This document shows, piece by piece, positions 22,450 to 34,135 of a stretch of DNA of 64,000 nucleotides. Each line of letters starts with the position of its first letter. The first letter of the stretch is position 1. This DNA is from Psettodes erumei (taxonomy: Eukaryota; Chordata; Actinopteri; Pleuronectiformes; Psettodidae). The position numbers and the translations under genes were made by a program. The notes under the pieces are model-generated. The model was given only the letters and a program-made list of their open reading frames with translations, was not told the origin of the DNA and ran no database searches. Location of the stretch: assembly GCA_016785225.1 (NCBI GenBank), contig JAFBJZ010000354.1, positions 2,146,001 to 2,210,000 of the forward strand, written 5' to 3'.

Positions 22450-23060
22450 TATTAGGCAGATATTAGGCATAGGAGGCGAGTCCTCTCAATCTCTTCATAG
22501 CTAAACATGACTGCACGCTGTAAGGCTGCCACTGACAGACTGATGACAGTTACATACCAGCTGAGGGGCTGAAAAGCAGGTTTTTTTAATGCAGAAATCT
22601 GAGCTCCGGTCATAGCTGCGCTGACCCAACAGGGTGTGCAAAAGACACGAGGCAATCCATCGTGGAGCACTGCTCCCATTTTATCATTCGGAACTGAGGC
22701 AACATGATTGTTTCTCCATTTGACGGCCGTCACGCTCACCAGAACTCGCACTCGTTTATCAGTGTCTCCTCCATTCATTTCTATTCTGTACAAAGCTGAT
22801 CCAATCCACCTCACAGAATGTCTAATAGGCTTTAATTAAGTTGATCAACCCACCCCCCCACCCCACCCCCACCCCCACCCTCCTTTTCCTGGCACCCGTT
22901 TGGGACGAGGAGCGCTGCAGATAACAATACGGAGCTGATTGCTATGCACACAATGTACACAGTGGCTTCATGACCGGCTAATCAGCCCATCAATGGTGTT
23001 AATGAGCAGTTGCTGGGCTAATTTATATCAACCCCTGTTTTCCCATTCAGAGAGGAGGAA
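22450..23060. promoter_or_regulatory. Candidate conserved block interrupted by a C-rich tract
   Basis: Unique sequence with CTAATAGGCTTTAATTAAG at about 22821-22839 and, downstream, GCTGATTGCTATGCACACAA, CGGCTAATCAGCCCATCAA, GGTGTTAATGAGCAG and GGGCTAATTTATATC, all homeodomain/POU-like. A C-rich tract (22850-22882) separates the two parts. Confidence 0.4.
22850..22882. repeat. C-rich tract (CCCCCA)n
   Basis: Five C-runs separated by single A. On the minus strand this is a textbook G-quadruplex pattern with one-base loops, and on the plus strand an i-motif pattern. Confidence 0.9.
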
Positions 23061-24244
23061 AAACTTTCACCTTCAGGGCCTTAAAGTTTTTTACTTCCGA
23101 ACGCCTGTGTTCATCGATCGGAAAAGCACAAACTGTTTTAAAACAATTACATACACACGTTTACACTGAGACACTGGGAGGTTTGCTTTTGTATGCAGAG
23201 GAAGAAATTACATTTTTAAATGTAAGTTGGGGGTTTTCGTTCAACCTTAAAACTACGCTGTATAGAAAATTGTTTTAAAATGGAACCTTTTAAAGGAAGG
23301 GGGGCCAGTGATGATCATGTGTGAAGAGACCAAAGTGATTTTTTTGGAATAGATGAATTCAGACAAAATGAGCCATCCCGCTTGAATCAAATCATTTAAC
23401 TTGCCGGTGACAAAAAGTTAATAGAGGTTATTTTCGCTGTTTGTTTCCGAATGACTTCAGGTTTCTTTTATTTTAAACAATAATGTCTGGCAATGTGAAG
23501 TGGGCTTCAATTGCCTCTTTAAACGAGTCTGGAATTTGATGAGAGACGGTTTGTTAAAAAGTTTGAGGTAAAAACGTGGCAGAAATTGCACTCTGTAAAC
23601 TATTTTTGCAAACGGAGACACTCAGTTCAATTCTAGCAAATGTTCTTGATTCCTTAACATCGTAACGTTTTTGCCACTTTAAATTAAAAATCATAAACCT
23701 CGCTTCTGTGGGCATAAAGTGGTCGGCTCCTGATTGCAAAGCAGCGGATTCTTTTTAGACTGCGTCTCTTAGTACCGTCACATGTATTTATGGCCTCAGA
23801 TAAACACTGAAAGGAGACTTTTAAAAGGTTTTTCAGTTGTTCTTATTTGCCCACTAATTTAAGTTTACGCTACTGCTGCATCATGGGAAAGTGAATAAAT
23901 CTGAGCTCTGTCCAGTACAAACACAGTTATTACATTATAACAGTTAATGCACACCAAGAAGATTGTTCTCATCGAATCCCTGACCATTTTCTTTTCTTTT
24001 CTAATCGGCCATCTTAGCAGCATCCAGAAAGTGCAGTTAATCAAAATGCTGAAAAATGCCATATAACACCTTCTATATGGAGAGTACACTGTACTGTAAG
24101 ATCTCAATACACGCATTAAAGGATTTATGCCTTGTCAGTTCCATCTTAAGCCTGAATATAGTTATGAACACAAATCATTTTAATTTAAAGGTAGCTGGTA
24201 GATGAAAAGATTGATATCACTCGTATATAGCCCTGTATACACTA
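23061..24244. other. Non-coding; one short inverted repeat
   Basis: No gene is recognised. A perfect inverted repeat, TTACATTT, spacer TT, AAATGTAA, lies at 23208-23225. Confidence 0.55.
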
Positions 24245-24345
24245 AAAAAATGTAGCAGTCAGCAGTTGGTTGGCTTACGTGTGCATAAAGATGGAAACAA
24301 GGAGAATCCACTAGCCTGGCTCTGTCCAAAGGGAACCCCCTGCCC
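24245..24345 (+). repeat. Teleost interspersed repeat fragment
   Basis: GGCTTACGTGTGCATAAAGA followed by TGGAAACAAGGAGAATCCAC and CTAGCCTGGCTCTGTCCAAA is a diverged copy of a short repeat seen very often in percomorph genomes, whose core pairs a GCTTAGCATAAAGA-like word with a CTAGCCTGGCTCTGTCC word. The assignment is from memory. A related copy may lie at 32790. Confidence 0.65.
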
Positions 24346-26249
24346 CAAGCAGATGAAAATACAGAATACGTTATAATGATAAGTATCATCATAAACCACG
24401 ATGAGTAGCTTTGCTTTTAGTGTCTTGCATTTAGCTTATCTTGCAATATTATCTTGTGTTTCCACAAGGATGGTTCCATGCCAGAGTCAACAGTCCCGGT
24501 GGATACAGTGTCAGCAATGTCCCCGACAATCGGATTAGATATTTGAGTGGGACGGAGTAGTTCACATGTGCTGTTGTCCGCAAAAGCACCTGGGAACAAC
24601 CAAGTGCACTTACGTTATTGCTCTCCACTGACCTTTCCTTCCATTATTGTCCACAAAAGGACGGCTACTGATTTCATATGTGGCGAACGGGCAGCTGTGT
24701 TTACGGACACACGTACTCATGCCGCACATACTGACTGGAACTCAGAGTGACTTGATATTACCGTCTACTGTACCTCTGTATGCATCATTAACCCTGTCAT
24801 TAAAAAGACCACCTCCTGCTGCAAACTTCTCGAGTACTGTGACCGCCTGTTGGCATCAGCCGCTGTCAAGACGCAATGATTGTTGCTATTGCTGTTTGAT
24901 TAGCCCACACACTCTACCTTTTATGATGTTATGACATTTGCTCCAGCGTGGTCAGTGCTTGCGCAATGTCAGTCTGACCCGTTTGGGACTTTGTGTGCGA
25001 TGCTGTAGACATTGGAGAAAGAGCAAAATACTTATGTCAAGAAGGGGTGGGCTGCTGGCTGTGTGCGGAGCAGTGCTGTTGGCTCAGCTGATCTACCGCG
25101 TCTTCCTCGCAGTTTGACATTCAGCATGGTTTTCCCCATGCTCCCGAGCCTTTGACCCCATCACACCCTTCTCCCAGACTGCTGGCGATTCACTCTGACC
25201 TTGAGTTGTGGGCTCAGCAGACCTCCAGAAGACAAACTGGGGAGCATCCTCCTCCAACACCATCAATATTTCATCTTCCAGGTGGGCACATCCAGGGAGT
25301 GTGTGTGTGGCCTTCTCAAGTTCATTTTATTTATTTATGCATTTTTTTTCCAGTGTTTTCATAGCAACAACAACACAATGACAGGGGAAGGGCTACACAG
25401 ATTTTTCAGCAAATCCTCTGTATTTTTCCTACCATAATAAGTTTTCATAATTACATGAGTCAGTCATCCCTGTGGGGGAAAATATTCAAAACATACCATG
25501 GAGTTGGACTGTACAATTTACCTTCTGTGTGTCTCCAAATTATAGTGTTTCCAGTTCATGTTTGACAAAAAAATTTAAAGGGAATTGAACATTATTTCTC
25601 CTTTTCCTCCCACAGCTGAATGGTTAAGTTATGCCTATATACCAGCAGATTAATTGCCTGGTCTTATAGAACAGGCAGGAGAAGTGAAATGTGGTGGGTT
25701 TCTCATGCGACTTTTTCCTAAGTTAACACAAGCTCTTCCTACTTATTATCCTGAAAACAGTCAAATCCCCAGGACACTTTTGTAACATTTTCTGTGTTAC
25801 TCTCTGCCTGGTTGATGTTATGGCTTCAAGAGGGTCCTGTGAAGTCCCAAGCTCCTCAGAGCTGACGCAGTGTAGAGTTGGAACCATCAGGAAACAAAGG
25901 ACTGAGGGAGCATAAGCTCCCATTTTCCAGAGCAAGTTAAAAGCAGCACAGCTCCTTCTAATGCTCAGAGGCCTATTTTAGATATAGTGAACTTTTAATG
26001 TCTAATGCACACTGCTGGGCTCACTGACAATGTCGATGGGAAGGGAGGGACTTCAAAAACAGCAACAACACATGGAATGTGCTGCCTGAGCGAAGGAGGT
26101 GGAAATGATGTAATTTGATTGAAAGTAGAAAAAAACCCAACATATTTTGACTGACTTGAGTTTCACTGAAATGTTGCTGAAACTAATAGCTATTCTCTTT
26201 TGACAAAAATTAGTTGCTGTGCTGGAAAAACTATCATCACTCTTCTTGA
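24346..26249. other. Non-coding, nothing recognised
   Basis: Unique sequence. The stretch 25108-25289 has an open frame bounded by AG and GT dinucleotides, but both splice contexts are weak and no domain is visible, so it is not called as an exon. Confidence 0.55.
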
Positions 26250-26330
26250 CCCGTAGATCCTGTTAAGGGTCGCGGGGGCTGAAGTGTACCTCCACATACA
26301 CTGGGCATGAGCGGATTATCTGCGCAACCT
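26250..26330 (+). repeat. Fragment of an abundant fish repeat
   Basis: TCCTGTTAAGGGTCGCGGGG followed by GCTGAAGTGTACC and ACTGGGCATGAGCGG parallels a very common fish repeat whose consensus runs from a GGGTCGCGGGGG word through an ACTGGGCG-like word to a GGCGGGGTACAC word. The copy is short and diverged. Confidence 0.55.
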
Positions 26331-28099
26331 GTTGTTAGGTTTTACCATCAGTTAGGTGACCTCTAGCAGCCACAGTGATTATGAGGGGTGCAAAGGAGAA
26401 TGTCGAAACATCTGCATGGTTAGGACTCATTTCAAGAGTGAAACCATTTATCTATGTCTCTTTCATGACCGTTACCATTTTCAGTAGGCCTATGTAACCA
26501 TGACGATGAAGGTTCTCTCATCTTAAGACTGCATTTATTTGAATTCAAATCACAATCTTTTTTGGAACCAAACAGTTGACGATGAAAAGTCTGGGATGCT
26601 TGAGGGCTACTATGGCCTGCATTACAGTACAGTTACAATGAAGACAAAGGTCTGGCACGACTGCCTGAAATGCTCTTATGGCTCGTAGCCCAGGGACAAG
26701 TGGCCCACATGGTGGCAATGAGAAGAGCAAATACTAAATCTTAAAGCAAAAGGGGGAAAACGAAGGAAATCAAGATGTATTTGTCCAAGAAAAGGCCAGA
26801 AAAAATAATTTCTTCTTGAATAGCAGAGACACAAAGATTTGTCCTCTGGTGCAACTTTTCCCTGAAATGAGGGCCTGAGAAAATCACCTCATGCTCAACG
26901 ATTTCTCCTAAAACTTGTGTTTCTATTCAACTAAACCACATGGGCAAGAACGACATAACTGCGACTACATTACATTTTCTACTAACACAGTGAGCAAGTG
27001 GCACATTCATTGATGCTAAACCTATCGGTAAAATTTTCACATACAACCCATCTGTTTTCTGCCAAAATATGTGACTGCTTTGTATGCCATCCATCGTACC
27101 CAACCACCTCCTGTCGACTCAGCTGCTGTTAAATGTCGTGCTTCATTCATTCAAAAAATGACATTGCCTCTGACCATGAGCCACTCAGGTACTATGTTTT
27201 CTAAAGAACATTCCTGTTGTTGCAGAAATAGAATGTCTTGGAGGCAGGGTTGTTACATATTTCCACAGGAAATGCACTTGTTTTCCTTTATCCTTTCGGA
27301 AGAGGTCAGAGGTTGCTTTACTAGGTCAGTTCCAAAATGCACAGAGTTTGCGATATCCAAAGTGTTCTACCCTCAACACCTCATTCCTCTGGTCCACCCT
27401 CGTCCTCACTATACTGTCCAACTTCAACAATGTATTGCTGGATGTAAGCTCATTATTCACCTGATAAGCCATACACCATGTTCCGACTGGACTAAAAGAA
27501 CGGAGTAATTTTGTGCTTATTTATTTTTGCAGTACATCAGGCCTGTACTATCTTGTTCCTTAATCCATTTTCAGGATAATTACAAGATGAATCACAAGGT
27601 TCCTGCCCCTCATCTGCCCTGGACATAAAGAAAATCTTATATAAGCGCCATGATTTGAACACCATTATTTTAAAGTTCCACATTTTTTAGTTTAAGAGTA
27701 GTTTCCTCTCACCCAGAGAGCAATTCTGTCAGACTCGTTACGTAGTTGTCTGCAGTGGTTTGCATGTATGTTCAACACTTTCCTTCACCCTAAAAGTCAC
27801 TATACAAGATCATATAAGGCTGCAAAACAAACTCTAACTCAACACAATTGCTGTTCTTTCCACTCTACAGCTTCATAGTCTTGAGAGAGCACTGGGATAA
27901 CAATCAGCTGTACTGATCTGTAATGACAGAGCAGGGGTATGGGGGTCTGGCAGTGCAAATCTGATGAATGAGTGAAATGGGAGGCAAAACAGCAAACAGG
28001 GAATCCATCTGACCAGGAGAGGGCTCTGGATGTCAGGAAACTGACAAAGATTCTGCATATAGGGAAATGACAAGCCTCAGAAAACTGATTAGCCAGGAC
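26331..28099. other. Non-coding, nothing recognised
   Basis: A 145-codon frame (27071-27508) is open by chance as far as I can tell: no domain, no transmembrane or signal pattern, and ordinary composition. The pair GAGGTCAGAGGTTGC and CTAGGTCAG near 27303-27330 is a weak nuclear-receptor-like cluster. Confidence 0.55.
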
Positions 28100-28183
28100 T
28101 GCCATCATCATCCTCTCTCCTGTTTTCTCCCTTTTCGTCTCTTTTCTCCATCTTCTTCTTCCATCCTCCTCCTCTCCATCCCG
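28100..28183. repeat. Polypyrimidine tract
   Basis: More than 80 bp of nearly pure C and T with CTT and CCT units. It is low-complexity DNA, and the minus-strand frame over it is Glu/Arg-rich for this reason. Confidence 0.8.
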
Positions 28184-29794
28184 CACGCCAAGACACCAAG
28201 CATTAACACCCTGCTCTAGTCTCTGACTGCTGTTGAATATTTCAATATAGCTCTGCTTATCTGGCAGCCCCTATGACCTGCCTGGATGAGCGAGAGAGAG
28301 GCAGAGATTCGCATGGCGAGCTGTGGAATGGATACTATACACAGTCATATATAAGTGAAGAACTTGCCTCGAGGTGAGCAAGCACATGAATACCAGATCT
28401 CCCTCCACTCTCATTTGTGTGGACGGCGCCCGAATTCCATAACAGATATTGAATTCCAACCTTCATTTGGGATTTTTATTTTTCTGGATTGTGTAAAAAA
28501 AGAAAAAGCAAATCCCTTTTTTTTTGGACATGCAAGTCAAATAGCCACAAGACTAAAAGTTTTTTGGTTTATTTTCTTATGAATTTCATTACAGTAGTCA
28601 CAGGGGAGAGAAATATTGGAGTAAAATAATGCAAAGTCAAAGTTCTCTCATTCACAGTACCCTATTAAGCACAAATCAGTTCAACCCTGGTTAATGAAGC
28701 AGGCTTTGGGACAGTTGAGTGAGAGAATGAATAAAACTACACCCAAAATACGGCAGAAGATGCTAAATATACACAAAGCACATTTTGGGCTGCAGATAAG
28801 GAACGTAATAAATGATTAAATAATGTCTTAATTTGTCCACTCCGCTGTCCAAAACCCAAAGATATTCAGTTTTCTATACGAGAAGAATAACAAAACCCCA
28901 AAATGTTTAAATCCGGGGTATGAACGTCCATTACATTAAAATCCTTGCCCAACAGGTTCACACAACGCGGGTCAAGTCCTTCAGCGCCCGGTAATTCTCT
29001 CTGTATTACACAGTATACAGGTGTTTGACATTTGGCGTCTTTGGTGTCGTTCCCACTCTGGCACATCAGAGGAGTATGGCATTGAAAGAAAGTGTTACAT
29101 TCTATATGTCATAAGCAAGTGTCAACTGCTTTTGCCAGAAGGGGGAGACATTTTGACAATTTGCAATCAAAATATTTCTGATGGATTTTCTGTAGATCGT
29201 CTAACTGTCTCAGTTCTGGAGCAGCTGCAACACAACCATTAGCATTTAATTAAGAGTAGCTGATGATTTGATTCTTTTATGTGGTTTTTAAATCGTGGTT
29301 ATTTTGTGAGGTGCTGTGGACCACAGCAACTGCTTTTCAGGCTGCAATGAACCGCAAACACCGTCAAACAAGATTGCCTACTTGTCAATATCTATTACCA
29401 TTAGAGAGGTGATTTCATGTATGTAGTCTCTGCATTTTAAGCACACAGTCTTCTCTGTCCTTGAGTGGTGACTGACGTGTCTCCAGAATGCACAATGAGA
29501 CTGGGGAATACACTGACCGTCTAATCCCAAGGAAAACCCCCCAGCCTCTCATTGCTGCCGCATTTGACTGGGAGGTTAGTGATCTAGAGAGTTGTGGGTT
29601 TGTTTTGTTGCTGTCAACAACACACCGTGTGGTCACACAACAAACCAGCAAGCTGTCAATCTAAGGGGGCTGAGGTTGACCATTGGGGGTTTGTGCGGTG
29701 GACCACAGAGAATAGGAAGAAGGGCCTGGCCCTCACATCAAGAATGGCAACCAAACATTGGGAGTGGTGGTGATGGGGGTTACTGCTTGGGGAA
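28184..29794. other. Non-coding, nothing recognised
   Basis: Unique sequence with a T-run near 28517-28525. No gene is supported. Confidence 0.55.
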
Positions 29795-29850
29795 ACATTT
29801 GACTCCGACCAATGGAAAGGAGTTAAAGGATCATGGGATGGCAGCGTGGG
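29795..29850 (+). repeat. Possible third copy of the 50222/54555 repeat family
   Basis: The string AGTTAAAGGATCA at about 29821-29833 is shared with both clearer copies and is preceded, as in those, by a TTTGACTCCGACCAATGG-like segment. Only about 55 bp can be aligned by eye, so this is tentative. Confidence 0.35.
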
Positions 29851-29959
29851 GGGAACAGGGAGGGTAGTGGACACCATGCTGCCTCTAATTGGTTTCTCTT
29901 TCTGGAACATCCATTGCTCCCCTTTCTCTTGGAGCGCTGCTGTGCTCAGAGAGCCACAA

Positions 29960-30090
29960 CTGAGAGCCAAGCAAAGCCATTGGATTTGAAGGGAATCCGT
30001 ATCTTAAAAGGGGTGCTGGGCTGCAAGGAGGGGGAATCACAATCAATAATTCATAAGGCCATACCTTATTAGGGTTTCTCCTGACTGGGC
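29960..30090. promoter_or_regulatory. Candidate conserved non-coding element
   Basis: Unique sequence with AATCACAATCAATAATTCAT followed by AAGGCCATACCTTATTAGGG. The AATCAATAATTCAT string is PBX/HOX-like. The element is short. Confidence 0.3.
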
Positions 30091-31439
30091 TAGTAGTTCT
30101 TATGCCCAGCTCTGTGTCGGATGAGAGGCTTCTTGGAGGGCAAAGCCGCTGAGAAACTGCCAGCTCTGCCTTGTTGCTAGCTGCCTATCCTGCCATTCCC
30201 ACCCTGCACTCTCACCCAGTCACGCAGTGTGGATCCTTTTGTTACTTATGATTTCTCAAACCCTTCAAATATGAAGCTCTCTCAGCATAACAGTGAGGAT
30301 GCTACAGAGCACTTCATTTGTAAAGAGGCGATTGCGTCGACAGAACAGGCAATTTTAAACCCGTGCTTGTTCAAAAATGAAAAGAAACAAAACATTTTTC
30401 ATAATCTACAGACAAATGTGGAGGGGCATTAATGTTTTATACTGTTGTATTCGAAAAGGTTTTTTGACATATGGCACTTGACAAGACAATCATAAATGCC
30501 AAGCACATAAGAGTGGATGTCTGGGTTTAAGTGCTGTAATTTTCATGGGTGCGTTCATTTAATTGTTGTACTTCTTTCAAATAGAATTTGCGATGCTATA
30601 TTTGTGACATGATAGGTATACTGTACAGTATACTTGGCATTCAAGTGGTAAATTGTGAAAAACAAAATGCAACAAGTTCATGTTGGGATCAAGAAAAAGT
30701 ACACAACACAATGGTTAATATAAAACTTCCATGTAAACTGCAACTCTTGGATGCTTTTTGTGACCACAATACACATGACCCTATTATGTACCTGAAGGCA
30801 CCATGCACCTGCAGCCATCCACCATCTGCATCTGCAGATAAATACAATACAATGCAATTCAGATTCCCTGCAACAAAATTTTACTATTAAGAATGACACA
30901 AAATTGTGGTTATTTTTTAAGTCAGGGTTTGTGTTGTTGTGTTGGTGGTGGTTTTGTTTCTATCCATGCTTGACATTGAGACACATTTGATTCAACCAGA
31001 AGCTGTAGACATGACGCTTCTACTTTATCCACTAATCTTACGTGGAAGATGAAAGCAATCTCAAGAGGAACCTTCTGTATCTGTCACCACCACACCTCCA
31101 AGGTGACTGATGGCAGAGTCACGTGGTGCTGGTGGCCAGGTCTCCTCTCATTAGACTGCAGCTGCACAACATTAAGGGCAGATGAATTACTCATCTGCCA
31201 TGTTGTAAGATCTAATCATGTCCCACGAATCTCCCCTTGACGCCTGTCTATCATTAACTCCCTCCAGGTTTTTCTTCACACCTAGTTTGGCTCATCATCC
31301 CAACCCAAGAACTCACCCATATGTATTATCCTTAGTTGCACTTCGGGAAGCAACCTTACAGTTACTGCACCTTAAACCCAGCTGAATATAAAGTCTTGTC
31401 CTTTTACGTCTTACCATTTTAATATCCAAAATATTGCGA
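30091..31439. other. Non-coding; one perfect palindrome
   Basis: No gene is recognised. GTATACTGTACAGTATAC at 30616-30633 is an 18-bp perfect palindrome. The remainder is AT-rich unique sequence. Confidence 0.55.
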
Positions 31440-31650
31440 TCGCCTTGCAGTGATAAATGCAATTCGGAATATATTACAGTTAAGGACCACGAGGGATGGT
31501 GCTAAGGGCAATATTCCTGGGCGCAGTGAATTCTGCATGTTCACTTAATGCCACTAAAAGTGACTGCTGTGCAGGTGGGAGCCATGATGCGAAACAGATA
31601 AACAGTGTTTACGCTCACCGTGATAAATGAAAGGGCAGCTCGCCAATGTG
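31440..31650. promoter_or_regulatory. Candidate enhancer with a paired forkhead site
   Basis: A non-repetitive block in which TAAACAGTGTTTA (31599-31611) gives two head-to-head forkhead cores. The minus-strand core extends to the full GTAAACA consensus. Other words are GCAATTCGGAATATATTAC and TCACTTAATGCCAC. The motif is seen; enhancer activity is inferred. Confidence 0.4.
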
Positions 31651-32789
31651 AGAAGTTTTACTCACCATAGATCACAATTTGTAAGCTCTGCTTGCTTGGG
31701 ATGCCAGAGTGGAGTGGAGGACAGCACTTTCTCATTCAATCAATAAGATTTTATGCAGTTGTATGCTACATTAAAGCGGTGGCTGCAAAGCAAAACACCC
31801 AGCTTCTGAGTACATATTAGAAATATTCAGTCCATACTGCCTTAATGATGATGATCCATCATAGATGCATGTGAGATGGTCAGGAGAGGAGATTATGTGT
31901 ATTGCACAATAATGTTGCTACTTTTCATTTCATCATTGAAACTGTTCTGAGACAAAAACCTACTATAAGTGACAAAACAGTGCACCTGTTCACATTCACT
32001 CTGTATCTGCACTGTATCTAATTGTAGATTTGAGTTACTTCTGGCTGACAGCTCCTTAAAGCTCAAAAACCAAAGTATAAAAGCAACAAGTTGTGATTTC
32101 AAATGTTAGAAAGAGTCAAAAGTATCCCTTCAAACCAAAAATTCAACCAGATGACTACAACATGAAAAGGCAGCTCACAAATGTTAAGTGAGAAAGAATA
32201 ATCTATTATTCCTTCTATCACTGTATAACAGCTGTTCACTTCCTGAATCCCATCACCGCATTGCAATGAGGGTCTTTCCACCACCCTAAATGGCTTTGTG
32301 CACCATATGCGCCATGCCATGTGATGAAGCACGCTCATCAGTGAAGACACGAAACACAATACAGCTTCCCATGAACTACTCAAGAGCTCTCAGTGGTGAG
32401 CTCTTGCTGGCCAAGCTGCTCCTACTTGAATGGTGAATTTTTACATGGAGCAGAGGAAGAGACCAGGGCTCGAGTTCCTGCAATTTTCAGTGACATCAGC
32501 TAACCTCGAATGAGAAGTTAGATGTCAAATTAATAATGAAGGTTTACTTGTATAAGATACCTTAGAGGACACGAGGTCTCACAGTAATTTAAAGAAGGTA
32601 AATAGATCCAATAAAATGTTGGCATTACAATATGATCTTGCATTTACCGGTGTTTCTCATCAATAAATACTCCTGTGATAAAATTGGAAGAACAATTTGA
32701 CATTTTCAGCCCTTGCTGGGACAGATGGTACCACTGTCATTTCTTTATGGTCAACACTGTATACTGTATAGCTAGAGCCATGAATTGTT
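31651..32789. other. Non-coding, nothing recognised
   Basis: Unique AT-rich sequence without a supported gene. Confidence 0.55.
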
Positions 32790-32940
32790 TTGTTTAGCTT
32801 AACATAGCAAAAGCAGGGGGAAACTACTAGTGTGGCTGTGTCTCAAAATATAAAAAAATATCCCCCTCGCAAATGGCGAGCTCTAGAGATGCGAGAAGGC
32901 AGACCAAGGCTAGCTGCTGCTTAAGATAAGCTAACCATAT
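32790..32940. repeat. Fold-back interspersed repeat copy
   Basis: The left part (GTTTAGCTTAACATAGC then GGGGGAAACTACTAGTGTGG) resembles the family at 24245. The right end (CCAAGGCTAGCTGCTGCTTA then AGATAAGCTAACC) looks like the same words in reverse complement, giving an imperfect inverted repeat about 140 bp across. This could be a fold-back element or two copies in opposite orientation. Confidence 0.45.
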
Positions 32941-33089
32941 CATCATTTATTGTTTGGACGTGAGAGTTGGATCAATATTCCCATATAAAGTATTATCAAG
33001 GACAATCAGTCATCAAGCTGTTCCTTCATACACCTAATAAAAAACGGCAAACCACCTTAGAAGTAAATAAAAGGTGAACCCAAACCCCA

Positions 33090-33380
33090 GCCTTCCTTTG
33101 ATCAATTTAATAATCACATTTATTTCATTATAGTGAAGCGTTCCAGCTGAGTAATGAGGGCATTTGAAATGACAACCACTTGGCATCAATGCCACATAAA
33201 TACCTCATTTGTATCAATTTAGTGGGAGGGTTCAGGCGTCACCTAGTGCGTACCCGTCTTATCTGCTAGTTGTCAGTGGAATGCAAAGTCATTTGCCTCT
33301 GAGATTTCACCTGGAATTACGGTTTAATTTATTCTCTTTTTTCACGCACCGTTAAGATGTGCATGAAAGCGGGGAGTAAG
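33090..33380. promoter_or_regulatory. Candidate conserved non-coding element
   Basis: Unique, AT-rich and motif-dense: GATCAATTTAATAATCAC, GAGTAATGAGGGCATTTG, TGTATCAATTTAGTGGG, TGGAATTACGGTTTAATTTA. No repeat texture. Probably an enhancer-type element by composition. Confidence 0.4.
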
Positions 33381-33959
33381 TGTTGAGGCCCACGATGATC
33401 AGAGAGAAATCCCCCACCAGTACAGTGCTATTTGCTTTGCCTGGCCATAAACCAGAGCCTCTCCCTCCAGAAAGAGGCAAGAAAAAGTGTGAATCCTCTT
33501 TGATGTAGCTGACAACTCTGAGCCAATATTCAAGATAATTTTGTCTTTACGGTACCACCACCTGTTTGAACTCTGCCAGTGAGTGTCAGCTTTACCTCTA
33601 AATGCCGCTGTCTGAATTCTAAATATTTGCTTGAGTCATTATTAGTAAGCCACCTGACAACAGTGAGAGGGAATCTGCCAAAAAAATCCAAAAAAATATC
33701 CTATCTTTTCTCAGGGTGAAAATCTAAAGTCTTAAATTCTGGGTTTTAAGATGATAGTTAAGTAACATGTTAGAACAAGACCAAACATGCACTTCAAATA
33801 TGCTCTGCACTTTTATTTTTGCTGCCGGGATTCTCTGTTTGTTTCTGACAAATACACTATCATTTGCTGTGTTATTTGAATAATAGTTGGACTGGGGGGT
33901 GGGGACAGGGGGGCTGCTGCATGAAAGGTTTCTTTGTAAGTTGTGAAGATATTCCAAAA
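33381..33959. other. Non-coding; G-rich string
   Basis: GGGGGGTGGGGACAGGGGGG at 33894-33913 is a possible G-quadruplex on the plus strand. Nothing else is recognised. Confidence 0.55.
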
Positions 33960-34135
33960 TAATCTCAAACAAGACAGGAGCCATTAGACACTGTTTGCCA
34001 TGGAAATTAATCAGGCTTTGTTTATCAAAAGAGCATCTTAATGTCTTATTCTCTTTGAAATAATGAACTGCAAGAAGATGAAAACGAGTTAATTTCTTAA
34101 TGCATTCCCCATTTCGCATTGCCCTATTACCCCTG
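33960..34135. promoter_or_regulatory. Candidate conserved non-coding element
   Basis: Contains GCCATGGAAATTAATCAGG, CTTTGTTTATCAAAAGAGC, CATCTTAATGTC and GAGTTAATTTCTTAATGC, that is, TAAT cores together with a SOX/TCF-like TTTGTTTATCAAAAG. It overlaps a 131-codon minus-strand frame with no recognisable domain, which I treat as chance. Confidence 0.38.

Noticed and set aside
24980..25100. Possible new multi-gene or CRISPR-like system anywhere in the window
   Set aside because: The DNA is vertebrate; I found no regularly spaced identical repeats and no operon-like gene order.
25108..25289. Possible exon between AG and GT dinucleotides
   Set aside because: The acceptor has a poor pyrimidine tract, the donor is weak, and the Pro/Ser-rich translation matches nothing I know.
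27071..27508. 145-codon frame with many Cys and His
   Set aside because: The Cys/His spacing does not fit any zinc-finger pattern, and there is no other support.
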